Notes: generated from the sequence alone by a model not told the origin. Counted from the stretch's first letter, positions 17,518-26,181 are shown. The stretch: DNA of 64,000 nt from Planotetraspora kaengkrachanensis (GCF_016862895.1 NZ_BONV01000009.1:206270-270269); one strand, 5' to 3'. Numbers and translations: made by a program.

Positions 17518-18072
17518 GTGTCACGACTGAATGTTCCCGCCCCAGAGGATGTGCCCGCCGGCGCGCAGCGGATACTCGACAACGTTGGTACGCAGCTCGG
17601 CTTCGTCCCGAACATGTTCAAGACCATCGCGTCGAACCCGACCGTTCTCGAGGTCGTCACGACTCTGCAAGGCACCTTGAGCCGAGTTCTGGACGCGAAG
17701 ACCCGGAACAGCATCGCGCTGGCCGTGTCGCAAGCCAACGACTGCAGTTACTGCCTGGCGATACACACCCACGTCGCGACCAAATTCAGCGGCATGTCAG
17801 GCGACGACATCGAGCTCGGCCGCGTCGGGAGCTCTGTCGATCCCAAGCGCGCCGCGGCCGCTCGCTTCGCGCAACGGGTAGTCGACAGCCGCGGGCAGGT
17901 CAGCGACGCCGAGCTCGCGGGTGTGCGAGGCGCCGGGTACACCGACCCGCAGATCCTGGCGATCGTCGCGTTGGCAGTGCAGTTCCTGCTCACCAACTTC
18001 ATCAACAACGTCAACCAGACCGACCTCGACATCCCCGCCATCGGCTCGGTCGATACGGTCGTGGCCCAGTAA
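17518..18072 (+). CDS. AhpD-like / carboxymuconolactone decarboxylase-family protein
   Basis: The product has 184 residues. The GTG at 17518 is chosen because GGAGGT lies 9 nt upstream; the open frame extends 16 codons further but without a ribosome site. The redox core DCSYCLAIHTH carries the CxxC-(x3)-H motif of AhpD-type alkylhydroperoxidases. The rest is helical, as expected (GFVPNMFKTIASNPTVLE; AVQFLLTNFINNVNQT). It probably acts as a thiol peroxidase or disulfide reductase. It is followed closely by SnoaL, lyase and nitroreductase genes on the same strand, a set often co-transcribed in actinomycetes under XRE-type regulators. Confidence 0.85.
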   Translation: MSRLNVPAPEDVPAGAQRILDNVGTQLGFVPNMFKTIASNPTVLEVVTTLQGTLSRVLDAKTRNSIALAVSQANDCSYCLAIHTHVATKFSGMSGDDIELGRVGSSVDPKRAAAARFAQRVVDSRGQVSDAELAGVRGAGYTDPQILAIVALAVQFLLTNFINNVNQTDLDIPAIGSVDTVVAQ

Positions 18073-18081
18073 ACCCGCACC

Positions 18082-18522
18082 CGGAGCCGACGGCGCCCGA
18101 CGCGGCGAGCGAGAGCGCGATCGAGCATGTGTTCCGCGCCTGGCACGAAGCCGTGCTGGCCCAGGACGCGGACAAGATCGCCGACCTCTACGCGGCCGAC
18201 GGCGTCATCGAAACACCCACCGCCGTGCTTTTGTCGGGAGACATGGGGTCTGGAGTGGTCCAGGGCCGCGAGTCGATCCGTGCCTTCCTCGCCGGCGACT
18301 TCGCCGCCCGTCGCCGCGAAGGAGTCTTCGAGAACTGGGTGGCGTACCGGGACCTACCTCACCGACGGGCATCAGTCGATCTAGGAGTACCCGCGCCAGA
18401 CACCGACGGGCGAACAGACCCACCTCGTAGAGCGCATGGACATCATCGACGGACTCATCGCGCGTCATCTCGTCTGTTAGGGCCGGGTCGGCTTAAGAAG
18501 CTCCACGCAGCCGCCAACAACA
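18082..18522 (+). pseudogene. Second SnoaL-like gene with frameshift and TAG stops
   Basis: The coding-like stretch begins near SESAIEHVFRAWHEAVLAQD, continues DKIADLYAADGVIETPT and GRESIRAFLAGDF, then shifts frame near 18345 to TGTYLTDGHQSI and EYPRQTPTGEQ...ERMDIIDGLIARH. Within the second frame, TAG occurs at 18382 and 18478, the first where relatives have Trp (SIWEYPR). No proper start codon is visible. It is a broken NTF2/SnoaL gene between the AhpD-like and lyase genes. Confidence 0.6.
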
Positions 18523-18618
18523 CCCCACCAACCGGTTGATCGCCGGAACCTGGACGCGCTCCACGCACCCAGCCGCAAACCCCTCACCGACTCAACGATC
18601 ATTCAGGAAAGGCTCGAC

Positions 18619-19446
18619 ATGCCGGGCTCCGAACTCTATGAGAAATTCATGGCGCTGCACACCCGCGACGGTGGCCTCGTCATGCCGAACGCCTGGGACG
18701 GCCTCTCGGCGTTGATGCTGGCCGATGCCGGCTTCGAGGCGATCGCGACATCGTCGGCGGCGCTCGCCGCCACGCTCGGCCGGTCCGACGGACGTCACGA
18801 AGTCACCCGCGACGAGCATCTCGAGCATGCACGACTGCTCGGCCGACTCGCCGGGCTGCCGGTCAACGGAGACTTCGAGGACGGTTACGGCGACACGCTT
18901 GAAGACGTCGCCGCGACCGTTGAGGCCGCCGTCGAGTCTGGCTTGGCCGGTATCGGGGTCGAGGACACCTCGGGCAATCCCGATCGACCGATCCGCGACT
19001 TCGACGAGGCAGTCAATCGCATACGTAGCGCCGTCGACGCGGCCAAGGGGCGCATCGTCGTCACCGGCCGCACCGACAACTTCATCCAGGGGCGGCCCGA
19101 TCTCGACGACACCATCCGGCGTCTGACGGCCTTCGCCGAGGTCGGCGCGGATGTGCTCTACGCCCCATTCCCACCCGACCTCGACGCCCTCGTCGCGATC
19201 GTCACCGCGGTCGCGCCGACACCGGTCAACGTCCTCGTGTCACCGTCGGACAAGGTGCTGACCGTGGCCGAACTGCAGAAGGCCGGGGTCAAGCGCATCA
19301 GCTTGGGCCCATTGCTCTACACCCAAGCGATGGGCGCACTCGAACAAGCCACGAAGGCGCTCGTCGCGGGCGACCTCGCCTCGGCGACGACAGGTGGTAT
19401 GAGCTTCGACCGCATCAACGAACTGCTCGCCCGCACCACGAACTAG
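18619..19446 (+). CDS. Isocitrate lyase/PEP mutase-family protein
   Basis: The product has 275 residues; AGGAAAGG precedes the ATG. It has the superfamily features PNAWDGLSALML (substrate loop), GDFEDGYGD (metal-binding acidic cluster), GVEDTSG and VTGRTDNF, and ends with NVLVSPSDK and the KRISLGPLLYTQAMG segment. The isocitrate lyase signature KKCGH is absent, so it belongs to the broader PEP mutase/carboxyvinyl-carboxyphosphonate-type group, whose members make or break C-C or C-P bonds of oxaloacetate-like acids. A C-terminal fragment of a paralogue lies at 15455. Confidence 0.85.
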   Translation: MPGSELYEKFMALHTRDGGLVMPNAWDGLSALMLADAGFEAIATSSAALAATLGRSDGRHEVTRDEHLEHARLLGRLAGLPVNGDFEDGYGDTLEDVAATVEAAVESGLAGIGVEDTSGNPDRPIRDFDEAVNRIRSAVDAAKGRIVVTGRTDNFIQGRPDLDDTIRRLTAFAEVGADVLYAPFPPDLDALVAIVTAVAPTPVNVLVSPSDKVLTVAELQKAGVKRISLGPLLYTQAMGALEQATKALVAGDLASATTGGMSFDRINELLARTTN

Positions 19447-19506
19447 CCCGAACCCCACGATTCACCGGCTCCTCACCCACTGATCGCAAGAAGAAGGCAG
19501 GTTGAC

Positions 19507-20154
19507 ATGGATCTCGACAAGCTCATGAACAAGCACCTCACCAGGTACTTCGACGCCAGCAAGACCATCCCGGAGGAGACACTTCAGCAACTGCTGAGGT
19601 TCCTGCGCTCGACGCCGTCGTCGACGAACGTACAGGCCAACCACTTCTACGTCCTCGCCACGCCCGAAGGCAAGGAGCGGCTGGCGGCCAACCTGGGCGA
19701 ACGATTCCAGGACAACAGCGAGAAGATCCTGAACGCCTCACACACCATTATCCTCACCACCCGGGCAGATCTACCCGAGAGCCACATCGAAGAGGTGTTC
19801 AACAAGGAGAGGGTCGACGGGCGGTTCCCCGACCCGGCAAAGCACGAGCTGTGGGAGTTCATGACCCGCGACTTCCTCAACCTGCGCAACTACGGCTACA
19901 AGGACCTGAACCACTGGATGGAAAAGCAGACCTACCTGGCTATGGGTCTGACCATGATGGCGGCTGCTGAGCTCGGCGTCGAAGCCATGCCGCTCGAAGG
20001 GTTCGACCCGACCAGTGTCGACAAGGCCTTCAAGATCCGCGAGACCGGCCACACCACGACAGTGCTGCTGGCCCTCGGCTACCCTGACCCCGCGAAGGTG
20101 TACACCACCCCGATTTCGCGCTTCGAAGCCGACCAGCTGTTCACCTTCGCCTAA
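19507..20154 (+). CDS. Oxygen-insensitive nitroreductase-family protein (NfsB-like)
   Basis: The product has 215 residues, the usual length for NfsB. It begins MDLDKLMNKHLTRYFDASK, has STPSSTNVQANHFYVLAT (FMN phosphate region) and HWMEKQTYLAMGLTMMAAAE with LGVEAMPLEGFDP, all standard positions of the NfsB/NfnB subgroup, and ends RFEADQLFTFA. It reduces nitroaromatics or quinones with NAD(P)H through FMN. It lies 60 nt after the lyase gene and probably forms an operon with it. Confidence 0.9.
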   Translation: MDLDKLMNKHLTRYFDASKTIPEETLQQLLRFLRSTPSSTNVQANHFYVLATPEGKERLAANLGERFQDNSEKILNASHTIILTTRADLPESHIEEVFNKERVDGRFPDPAKHELWEFMTRDFLNLRNYGYKDLNHWMEKQTYLAMGLTMMAAAELGVEAMPLEGFDPTSVDKAFKIRETGHTTTVLLALGYPDPAKVYTTPISRFEADQLFTFA

Positions 20155-20721
20155 ACATCCCCGGCATCGGAACGACTGTCGCCAAAGTACGAGGACCGCG
20201 GACACCTCGGTCCTCGATGTCGGCCCACCCCGGACAACCAGCCCGGCGGCAGGCGCCGCCGGTCATCACGGCCCGCGCGATGTCGGTCGCGGGTCGCCGG
20301 TCGGCTCCCCAAATCGTTGGTGGCCAGGATGCCCCAGCGGCGTCCGCGGTCGCCCGACATCGGGTTCTCGACCTGCACTGTCCGATGCGAGAGGACTGTT
20401 TCCCTCTCCCCGTAACACCAGCCGCGACGTCGAGTTGGCGTCCAGGTCTCGGGAAAGTGGGCCGCAGAGTGTGCCTGGAGGCCCCAGGGCGACCGCGTTC
20501 TCGGATGCTGAGACGCGGGGATTGGGTCACAGAGTGATCGCGGAGGGGGGTCGCGGCCCTTACGTGCAGCAAGGCCCCATAGAACGGGTGATTGTCGAAG
20601 ATCATCTCGTTCGCCGGAGCCTCGTTGTCGTTGCAGTCTGTCATGCCCGCGGCCGTCTCGGCCGTCGCCACTGTCCTGGTCGAGCAGAACGGCCCTGTGG
20701 CCCAGAAGCCGATCTTCGGCA
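20155..20721. other. Region without recognisable genes
   Basis: Open frames on both strands have low complexity and no family signal. It separates the nitroreductase operon from transposase debris. Confidence 0.35.
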
Positions 20722-20880
20722 GGTGTGGGCGCAGATCACCGATCCGCGGGATCGGCGGGGCGGCGTCATTCGCTGGTGGTGATCCTGGCGCTGGTGCAGG
20801 CCGCGGTGGTGGCCGGTCCGACGAGCTTCGCCGCGATCAGACGCTTCCGTCACTGTTGCCGGCGTGCGGGCGCCGCCGTT
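20722..20880 (+). pseudogene. ISAs1-family transposase N-terminal remnant
   Basis: Reading across a frame change gives VWAQITDPRDRRG and RHSLVVILALVQAAVVAG followed by TSFAAI, the N-terminal DDE_Tnp_1-associated segment of ISAs1 transposases. The catalytic domain is missing. Confidence 0.6.
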
Positions 20881-20961
20881 CGTGGCGGCCATGCGGGAGA
20901 CGCCACCTTGGGCCTTGGCCGGGCGGTCAGGGCACTCGAATCGATAGAGGAGTTGATCACC

Positions 20962-21345
20962 TTGGACGGACAGGAGCTGCAGAAGATCGCGGGCGACTGC
21001 ACCGTGGAACTGCCCGGCGCCGACCTGGAGCGTCGTTTCGGCCCCGACTGGGAGCTCTACAAGGTACGCGGCAAGGTCTTCATGCTCATGACCGACATGC
21101 CGGGGCGCCCCGTCGTGATCCTGAAAGCTGATCCGGACGACGCCGCAGCCCTGCGTGAGCGGTACGCAGACATTACCCCCGGCTATCACATGAACAAGAG
21201 GCACTGGATCACGGTGGAAGGCGGGGGCACCATCGACGAGAAGCTAGTGAAGGAGCTCGTGATCGACTCCTACCGTCTCGTGGTCGGCGGGCTTCCCAAG
21301 ACCGAGCAGCCCGTGGATCCGCGCACCTACGGCCGACGCGCCTGA
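20962..21345 (+). CDS. MmcQ/YjbR family protein
   Basis: The product has 127 residues from a TTG with GAGGAG 10 nt upstream. It shows the YjbR fold signature: RRFGPDWELYKVRGKVFMLM, PVVILKADPDDAAALRERY, ITPGYHMNKRHWITV and the C-terminal LVKELVIDSYRLVV. YjbR proteins have a CyaY-like fold and are suggested to bind DNA; no reaction is known. A fragment of a second YjbR gene follows immediately. Confidence 0.85.
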   Translation: MDGQELQKIAGDCTVELPGADLERRFGPDWELYKVRGKVFMLMTDMPGRPVVILKADPDDAAALRERYADITPGYHMNKRHWITVEGGGTIDEKLVKELVIDSYRLVVGGLPKTEQPVDPRTYGRRA

Positions 21346-21353
21346 CCTTCGTC

Positions 21354-21475
21354 ATGCCCATCAGCGGCAAGAAGCTCGAGGACAGAGCACGCGACAGGCA
21401 CTGGCGCTGCCCGGGGTCAGCCACGGGCGTCCGTTCACAGCAGCTGGACGTCTACAAGGTCCCGGGCAAGGTACG
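21354..21475 (+). pseudogene. Second YjbR-family gene, 5' fragment
   Basis: MPISGKKLEDRARD is followed, after a frameshift, by ALPGVSHGRPF and LDVYKVPGKV, matching the N terminus of YjbR proteins. It ends abruptly near 21475, where a tRNA-like sequence begins. Confidence 0.55.
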
Positions 21476-21515
21476 TTGGCGCGACGGCGCGCCACCTGCT
21501 CAGCCGCCGACGGGG

Positions 21516-21660
21516 CGATAGGACTCGAACCTGGCTCTCCCCGTGTCGATCAATTCACGCTGATCCGGATGCGAGACCAGGCCAGTCAACTGAGTCCAGA
21601 CCCGTTCGCACTGGTCCACCGCGTGTGGCTCCCGACTTGGCTCCCGACTTGGCTCCCCCT
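21516..21660. repeat. Possible degraded attachment region with tandem GGCTCCCGACTT
   Basis: GGACTCGAACC at 21531-21541 is the complement of a tRNA T-loop (GGTTCGAGTCC), but no complete cloverleaf can be drawn. At 21627-21660 the unit GGCTCCCGACTT occurs twice and part of a third follows, like integrase arm sites. It may be the end of an old element. Confidence 0.3.
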
Positions 21661-21812
21661 CTGGGTGCTCAGCCAATCACGCTTCTGGAAGTGCGGGGTG
21701 ACCCGCCCGCGCGGTCAGCTTGAGAATCGTGGTTGTGCCTTCAGCAGGAGTGGCGCAGCAACCCACCAGCCTCTATCAGCACCCGATGTCATACTCACGG
21801 GTTGCCGTCACA

Positions 21813-22358
21813 TCAACGCTGTAGTCCGTCCCGGTGCCGGAGGTGCTGGTGTCGGAAACTGACACCGCCCCACGCAACCAGGTGCCGGAGAGAGCGGCTC
21901 AGTGACCTCAGGGCGGTGGCTGTCGTCTGGTCCCACGGTCCAATCACGGTCCAGACGACGAAAGGCCGGACCCGCAGGAGCGAGATCCGGCCTTTGATAA
22001 GCGGAAACTTGGTGGGCGATACCGGGATCGAACCAGTGACCTCTTCGGTGTGAAGCGTCTTGGCCACATCGCCCACGTCGGCCGAAAGCGCCCTTAACCT
22101 GCGCCAACCGACGAACTCCTCGCGCCGGCCCTCTCGAACCGCCCGCTCCGCCGTGTCGAAATCGGGATCGGAGACCGCAGCCGCATGCAGTCGCCACACG
22201 CGCAGGAGCTCCCGAAGTTGCTGGAACCGCCACACCTCGTGGGCCGCGTCCACGGCACTGTGATACTCGCTGAGGAACTGCTCGTGCCACCGCTCCGGCA
22301 GCACACGCAAGATCTCCGCCGGATCGTCCTTGGCGTGATGCAGCGGCTCAGCAGTCAT
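21813..22358 (-). CDS. DUF6247 family protein, 3' end rewritten by an attachment site
   Basis: The open frame has 181 codons. Residues 1-90 fit DUF6247, a short actinobacterial family (KDDPAEILRVLPERWHEQFL, SEYHSAVDAAHEVW, VSDPDFDTAERAV) that often sits beside toxin genes. From about residue 95 the frame runs through the tRNA-Val fragment and its terminator, so the last 85 residues are not family sequence and the native C terminus was probably lost at the integration site. The ribosome site is weak. Confidence 0.6.
   Translation of the reverse strand: MTAEPLHHAKDDPAEILRVLPERWHEQFLSEYHSAVDAAHEVWRFQQLRELLRVWRLHAAAVSDPDFDTAERAVREGRREEFVGWRRLRALSADVGDVAKTLHTEEVTGSIPVSPTKFPLIKGRISLLRVRPFVVWTVIGPWDQTTATALRSLSRSLRHLVAWGGVSFRHQHLRHRDGLQR
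21961..21995 (-). terminator. Hairpin after the tRNA-Val(CAC) fragment
   Basis: A perfect 10-bp stem (AAAGGCCGGA with TCCGGCCTTT) encloses a 15-nt loop, 18 nt beyond the tRNA-like 3' end on the minus strand. It is the expected place for a tRNA terminator. Confidence 0.65.
22011..22074 (-). tRNA. tRNA-Val(CAC) fragment (3' half; probable attachment site)
   Basis: The minus strand reads TTCACACCGAAG (anticodon CAC in its loop), then AGGTCACTGGTTCGATCCC and GGTATCGCCCACC, the 3' half of an actinobacterial tRNA-Val. A GGGCGAT acceptor copy is present 5' of it, but the D arm and 5' anticodon strand are replaced, giving 61 nt instead of about 72. It is therefore not a functional tRNA but fits the duplicated 3' end left by a tRNA-targeting integrase. 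Confidence 0.6.
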
Positions 22359-22443
22359 GCCATCAGGCTACCGCCGCCTCCCACAGCGGCCTCTGGATAT
22401 CCACAACCCCGAATCGGTCATCAGCATCGTGGAGACTGTCGGC

Positions 22444-23040
22444 ATGCACGAACACGATCATGCGTCCGCGGATATCGAGGCCCTGCTTCTCGATCCTGAT
22501 TCACAGGTACGCGCCGCTCAGAGCGAAGGCCCCTGGGCCGGAGGGTCTGAAGCAGTAGAGAGTTACCTCCGCCGGGTCGTCGCAGACCTTAATCGGATCC
22601 CCGAACTTGTCGTTGAGCACGCGGAATTTGCACACTATGACGCCGGCTATGCATCGTATGTCGACGTCTTCCTAACCAGGCGAGACGGATCCGCCCGGCA
22701 CCTTGAACCAGACGGCTATGTCACGGTCGAAGGATTCACGGTGGTGTTGTGCCGTCTGGCCCCGATCGCCTGCGTCCTGTCCCCCGGCGAGCGCTCCACT
22801 CACCCCGATGGTCGCGGGACGCACTCCATGCCATGGCTCGACGCCGTCACTGAACTGCCGATCCCCGCATGGGAGAGAGGCTGTGAGCAGATCTCCCACG
22901 TCCTGGATCGACATCACATCGCCATCGTCGGCCCTCACCTGCTGAGCCGGCAGGCCCTGCCGCATCTCACGATCGACACGAATCTCGGTGATGGTCAGCC
23001 GCATTCGATCTTCGACGTCTGGTTCCACTGGAGAGACTGA
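22444..23040 (+). CDS. Unknown acidic cytoplasmic protein
   Basis: The product has 198 residues from ATG with GGAG 8 nt upstream; the open frame extends further but that ATG is the best start. It has many Asp, Glu and His residues and no signal or membrane segment. Features are EAVESYLRRVVADLNRIPEL, DVFLTRRDGSARHLEPDGYV (a strand-turn-strand pattern) and a C-terminal DVWFHWRD. I do not recognise a family. Its position in a run of immunity-type singletons suggests a similar role, but this is inference. Confidence 0.6.
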   Translation: MHEHDHASADIEALLLDPDSQVRAAQSEGPWAGGSEAVESYLRRVVADLNRIPELVVEHAEFAHYDAGYASYVDVFLTRRDGSARHLEPDGYVTVEGFTVVLCRLAPIACVLSPGERSTHPDGRGTHSMPWLDAVTELPIPAWERGCEQISHVLDRHHIAIVGPHLLSRQALPHLTIDTNLGDGQPHSIFDVWFHWRD

Positions 23041-23071
23041 TCACGCAACCGCTGGCCCGTCCATGGCGATT

Positions 23072-23092
23072 GTCACTCGGATAGTCACTCAG
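23072..23092 (+). repeat. Dispersed GTCACYC-type repeat, copy 2
   Basis: GTCACTCGG ATA GTCACTCAG lies between the stops of two convergent genes (23040 and 23169). Confidence 0.45.
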
Positions 23093-23168
23093 TCGACTCC
23101 TCGCCAGTCTCAGTTCGTCAAGTCACTTCAACCCCCATCCAAGTGCCATCGATCTGAAGGTTCGTGAC

Positions 23169-23555
23169 TCACGGATCTTCTCCGTCGTTGTGCCAGACGA
23201 CGCCGGTCCAGCGCTCACCTGTGGCGAGGAAATGATCGACGATCGATAGAACGTGATGCGCATTGACCGTGTCGCGGTCGTCGTACTCATCGACCTGGCC
23301 GTTGCTCAGGGTGTAGGTATCCGACGGTATCGGCGCAGCGGTGAGATCCACGGCGTGGTAGCCGGCGTCGCCTGCTTCCTCCAGGCGCAGGACCATGGCG
23401 CGCGTCTGGCCGAGCACGATGCCCAGCGCGGGGCCGTCGGGATGCTCCAGCCAGATCTCTCCTTGGCCGTGGCTGGTAGCAGCCTGGATAGCTCTGAGCA
23501 TGGTGTCGCGGCTCGGGGCTCGCACGGTGTCGGTTCCTGCGTGCATAACCCACAT
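23169..23555 (-). CDS. Imm1-family immunity protein
   Basis: The product has 128 residues. The Imm1 pattern is clear: GQGEIWLEHPDGPALGIVL in the middle strands, YTLSNGQVDEYDDRDTV, VLSIVDHFLATGERWTGVVW near the end and a final WHNDGE. Imm1 proteins neutralise the nuclease or deaminase domains of polymorphic toxins in the producing cell or its kin. No toxin gene is adjacent, so this is an orphan immunity gene, perhaps kept for protection against neighbours. Confidence 0.85.
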   Translation of the reverse strand: MWVMHAGTDTVRAPSRDTMLRAIQAATSHGQGEIWLEHPDGPALGIVLGQTRAMVLRLEEAGDAGYHAVDLTAAPIPSDTYTLSNGQVDEYDDRDTVNAHHVLSIVDHFLATGERWTGVVWHNDGEDP

Positions 23556-23704
23556 GCTGTTCCCCTCCCGCGCCTTTCGTGGACTGGCGCAATCATGGCG
23601 GGAAGCGACTTCGGCACCGCTATCGGGGTGCGCGCAGTCGGGTCCGAGACCCTAACCTCGGTCGGGTACGCGAGGTGATTGAACATCATGGATTGGCAGA
23701 CACC

Positions 23705-24231
23705 ATGCTGAGAGTCGAAGAGCTGGAGGCCACGCTTCCGTCGATGACGCAGTGGCGTGCGCCGGCGCGCCGTAGCGTGGACTGGGCGGCCCTTGAAGCG
23801 GACCTGGGTACGGCGCTGCCCTCCGACTACCGTTCCCTGGCGGAGGCGTACCCGCCGCTGGTTGTCGACGATTTCCTCTTCGTGTCCGTTCCGCGGCCCG
23901 GGGCCGAGGCGTCATGGGCGTCCGGGCGCCGGTACTCATCCGAGATCCTCCAGGATCTGTACGAGATAGGCGACACGAGGACTACGTTCCCTACCCGGAG
24001 CCGGGTGGCCTGTTGTGCTGGGCGGAGTCCAATGAGGGGGACGGCTTCTACTGGAAGATGAGCTCCCCCGACCCGGACGCCTGGCCGGTGGTCGTCCGCG
24101 GAGCCAACGGCGACTGGTCGGAGTTCCCGGTCGGCGCCGTGGAATTCCTGGCCGGCGTGTACCGGCGCACCATCGACGTGCCGGGCATGCCCAGGAGCTT
24201 CCCGGGTGACGACCCGAAGGTGCTGGGGTGA
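23705..24231 (+). pseudogene. SMI1/KNR4-family immunity gene, frameshifted
   Basis: From ATG at 23705 the frame encodes ALEADLGTALPSDYRSLAEA and YPPLVVDDFLFVSVP, the SMI1/KNR4 start. Near 23975 the homology moves one base to EDYVPYPEPGGLLCWAESN then GDGFYWKMSSPDPDAW and AVEFLAGVYRRTID, the conserved C-terminal half. A one-base change would join the halves into about 175 residues. It could be a real pseudogene or a sequencing error. SMI1/KNR4 proteins are common immunity factors for polymorphic toxins. Confidence 0.7.
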
Positions 24232-24397
24232 GCGACCGGATCGACTGATCGGCTACAGCTCCGCAGGCACATGTGAACTGCGATCGCCCTTCCCGGCACA
24301 CTGTCAGCCATGAGGTTGGACCGTGCGGTGGCGATCGGCTTTGTTGCCTGAGCCGGCGGAGGAGACGGGCACATACCCGAGGTCTGAGGCTTAACAG

Positions 24398-24426
24398 CGG
24401 ACGAGTCGGCCTGTAGGCCGGGTTCT
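24398..24426 (-). ncRNA. RNase P RNA (rnpB) 3'-terminal fragment
   Basis: On the minus strand CAGAACCCGGCCTACAGGCC then GACTCGTCCGC matches the universally conserved 3' P4 strand and the end of bacterial RNase P RNA. Nothing else of the roughly 400-nt molecule is present. Only such a short 3' piece would be expected if an element once integrated into rnpB and left its attachment site behind. Confidence 0.55.
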
Positions 24427-24603
24427 GATCTCGCGTGTCTCTGACCTGCGACTGACCGCCTAAACCGGGCCTGACCTGGGATTTCATTTTCCAGCGGTTG
24501 CCAACGGTTTCGGAGATCTCTCGCGCTCCGGCGGAACAGAGACGGAACAGATGGCGCAGTGTCGGCTGACTTCGTCCAGTTCCGTTTCCTCGCCGACCTG
24601 CTC

Positions 24604-24622
24604 GTCACCCAGATAGTCACCC
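24604..24622 (+). repeat. Dispersed GTCACYC-type repeat, copy 3
   Basis: GTCACCCAG ATA GTCACCC lies 20 nt upstream of the DUF4240 start and 180 nt from the rnpB fragment, with the same 3-nt spacer as the 23072 copy. Confidence 0.5.
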
Positions 24623-24642
24623 GCGCTTGGTAGGTTCTCGTC

Positions 24643-25191
24643 ATGCAGGAGGAGACCTTTTGGCAGATCGTTGAGATTTGTCGCAGTGAGGCGGGAGCTG
24701 ACACTGAGCATGTCGCTCGCCTACTCCTACGCCGTCTTCGCGCGCTAGACGAGAACAAGATACTCGAGTTCGAAGAGCTATGGTTGCGCGCCCAAGACGA
24801 TTTGTATTCCTGGCCGATCCGAGACGCGGCGACCCTGCTGCTTGGCCCATTCGACGACGACACCTTCCTGTCGATTCAGGACTGGATTGTGTCGCACGGC
24901 CGATTCGTGATGCGTCGGGTGAAGGACGATCCAGACTGCCTCGTTGAACTGGCGGCCGATCGACACAACGCGCGCGTTGACTGGTTCTCCGGCTTGCCGG
25001 TCGAAGCTCACATAGCACTCACCGGCAAACCCCCCGCGATGGACGGGCCCTCCGGGCCGGAGGAACCTGCCGGTGTACCCACAGACTTGAGCGATGCCGG
25101 CGAGGTGAGGCGACGCTTCCCAAGGCTCGCGGCATACCTAGAGGAGAACACCTGGATAGGGCGCCCCTGGAACACCGATCAGGCCCATTAA
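24643..25191 (+). CDS. DUF4240 domain protein
   Basis: The product has 182 residues. The DUF4240 arrangement is present: MQEETFWQIVEICRSEAG at the N terminus, LLRRLRALDENKILEFEELW, then the DDDTFLSIQDWIVSHGRFVM segment with RVKDDPDCLVEL. The family is widespread in actinobacteria as single genes and is often listed among putative immunity proteins. The last 40 residues are Pro/Gly-rich and variable. It is flanked by the repeat at 24604 and a terminator at 25278. Confidence 0.8.
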   Translation: MQEETFWQIVEICRSEAGADTEHVARLLLRRLRALDENKILEFEELWLRAQDDLYSWPIRDAATLLLGPFDDDTFLSIQDWIVSHGRFVMRRVKDDPDCLVELAADRHNARVDWFSGLPVEAHIALTGKPPAMDGPSGPEEPAGVPTDLSDAGEVRRRFPRLAAYLEENTWIGRPWNTDQAH

Positions 25192-25277
25192 GTCGTTCCG
25201 GTGATTCTCCGGAATGATCACGGCGTCATTTGGCCTCGTTGTGCCCCTCTGCCCTTACAGATCGCGAGCGATTCGGC

Positions 25278-25303
25278 CCCCACTTGACCCCCAGGAAGTG
25301 GGG
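25278..25303 (+). terminator. Terminator hairpin after DUF4240
   Basis: CCCCACTT pairs with AAGTGGGG over a 10-nt loop, followed within 8 nt by TTTTT. Confidence 0.6.
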
Positions 25304-25388
25304 TAGGCGTTTTTACAGCTCAACGGCTTTCAGGTAGCCATGCACGACGTTTGGTGACGTGCAGGTTGTTCGGCTACGCGCATGACGT

Positions 25389-25408
25389 GTGGTCCCCTCG
25401 TGGTCCCC
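25389..25408 (+). repeat. GTGGTCCCC direct repeat
   Basis: GTGGTCCCC occurs twice with a 2-nt gap, in a 360-nt gene-free stretch (25192-25552). Such short GC-rich doublets resemble integrase arm sites of actinomycete elements. Nothing else is recognisable in the stretch. Confidence 0.35.
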
Positions 25409-25552
25409 ATGAGGTCCGCGTGGACGCCTCCGCCGCTCACCTGATTACTCGGTCGCTCAGGTCCTCGGGCAGACGCTACGCTCCCGGGGATCCACCACGG
25501 TGCAGCTCTGGTTCCGACGCCTCACGGGACATGGGCGGAGCAGGAGAGATTC

Positions 25553-25984
25553 ATGGCGATGCCCAAGAAGGGCTCGCGGCTCATCACCGTGGCCGACGTG
25601 GTATTCCGGTGGCGCATCCGTCACCGGCCCACCTACTGCGAAGGCAACGGCTGGACTCCCCTCTCTTTCTCGGTGGAACACGCCCCACAACCCGCCAACG
25701 TCCTCAAGGTCACCCTCCCCTGTGCCCGGCCCGACAACTGGCTCGGAGAGCGAGCCATCGCTGTACGCCCGGGCCTGGTGGAATCGACCATCCGACGTGC
25801 ACTCGACGAGGGATGGGCGCCGGAGCGCAGGGGCAGGCCCTTCTCCCTCGACATCACCGAAGATGAGCTCCCGGACCTTCTCGGCGAGCCACCCAACTAC
25901 GTCATCCCATTCCTATGGGGCGTGATTCCTCTCGGCGGCGGAATCGAGGACCTTCCTCGCGCCCGCCAGATCTGGCCGCAGTAG
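25553..25984 (+). CDS. Unknown small protein (MPKKGSR type)
   Basis: The product has 143 residues, with CAGGAGAG upstream of the ATG. It begins MAMPKKGSRLITVADVVFRW and has LSFSVEHAPQPANVL, WLGERAIAVRPGLVESTIRR and ERRGRPFSLDITEDEL. This beta-strand-rich layout with a basic N terminus recurs in actinobacteria as an uncharacterised family. There is no catalytic motif. It is another single-gene unit of the 22-27 kb run. Confidence 0.7.
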   Translation: MAMPKKGSRLITVADVVFRWRIRHRPTYCEGNGWTPLSFSVEHAPQPANVLKVTLPCARPDNWLGERAIAVRPGLVESTIRRALDEGWAPERRGRPFSLDITEDELPDLLGEPPNYVIPFLWGVIPLGGGIEDLPRARQIWPQ

Positions 25985-26120
25985 CTGATGCCGTACGAAC
26001 GCCTGTGTCGCGGAGTTCGGCCGCGTCCAGCAGCATCTGTTCCACCGGGGGGAATTGCCGGTAAATCCACATGTGCAGTGCATGGATGTGCATCGAAGGG
26101 CGAGACTGGGCGCCCCGGAA

Positions 26121-26145
26121 GTCACTCAGTTTGACACTCACTCGG
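26121..26145 (+). repeat. Dispersed GTCACYC-type repeat, copy 4
   Basis: GTCACTCAG TTTGA CACTCACTCGG lies between the convergent unknown genes at 25984 and 26182; the second unit is more divergent. Confidence 0.35.
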
Positions 26146-26181
26146 GGGCGCCGACATCCCCGGCTCTGAGCATCCCTCTGC

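Noticed and set aside
21516..21600. A complete tRNA gene on the minus strand
   Set aside because: A T-loop-like sequence exists but T, D, anticodon and acceptor stems cannot be paired; kept only as a possible attachment relic.
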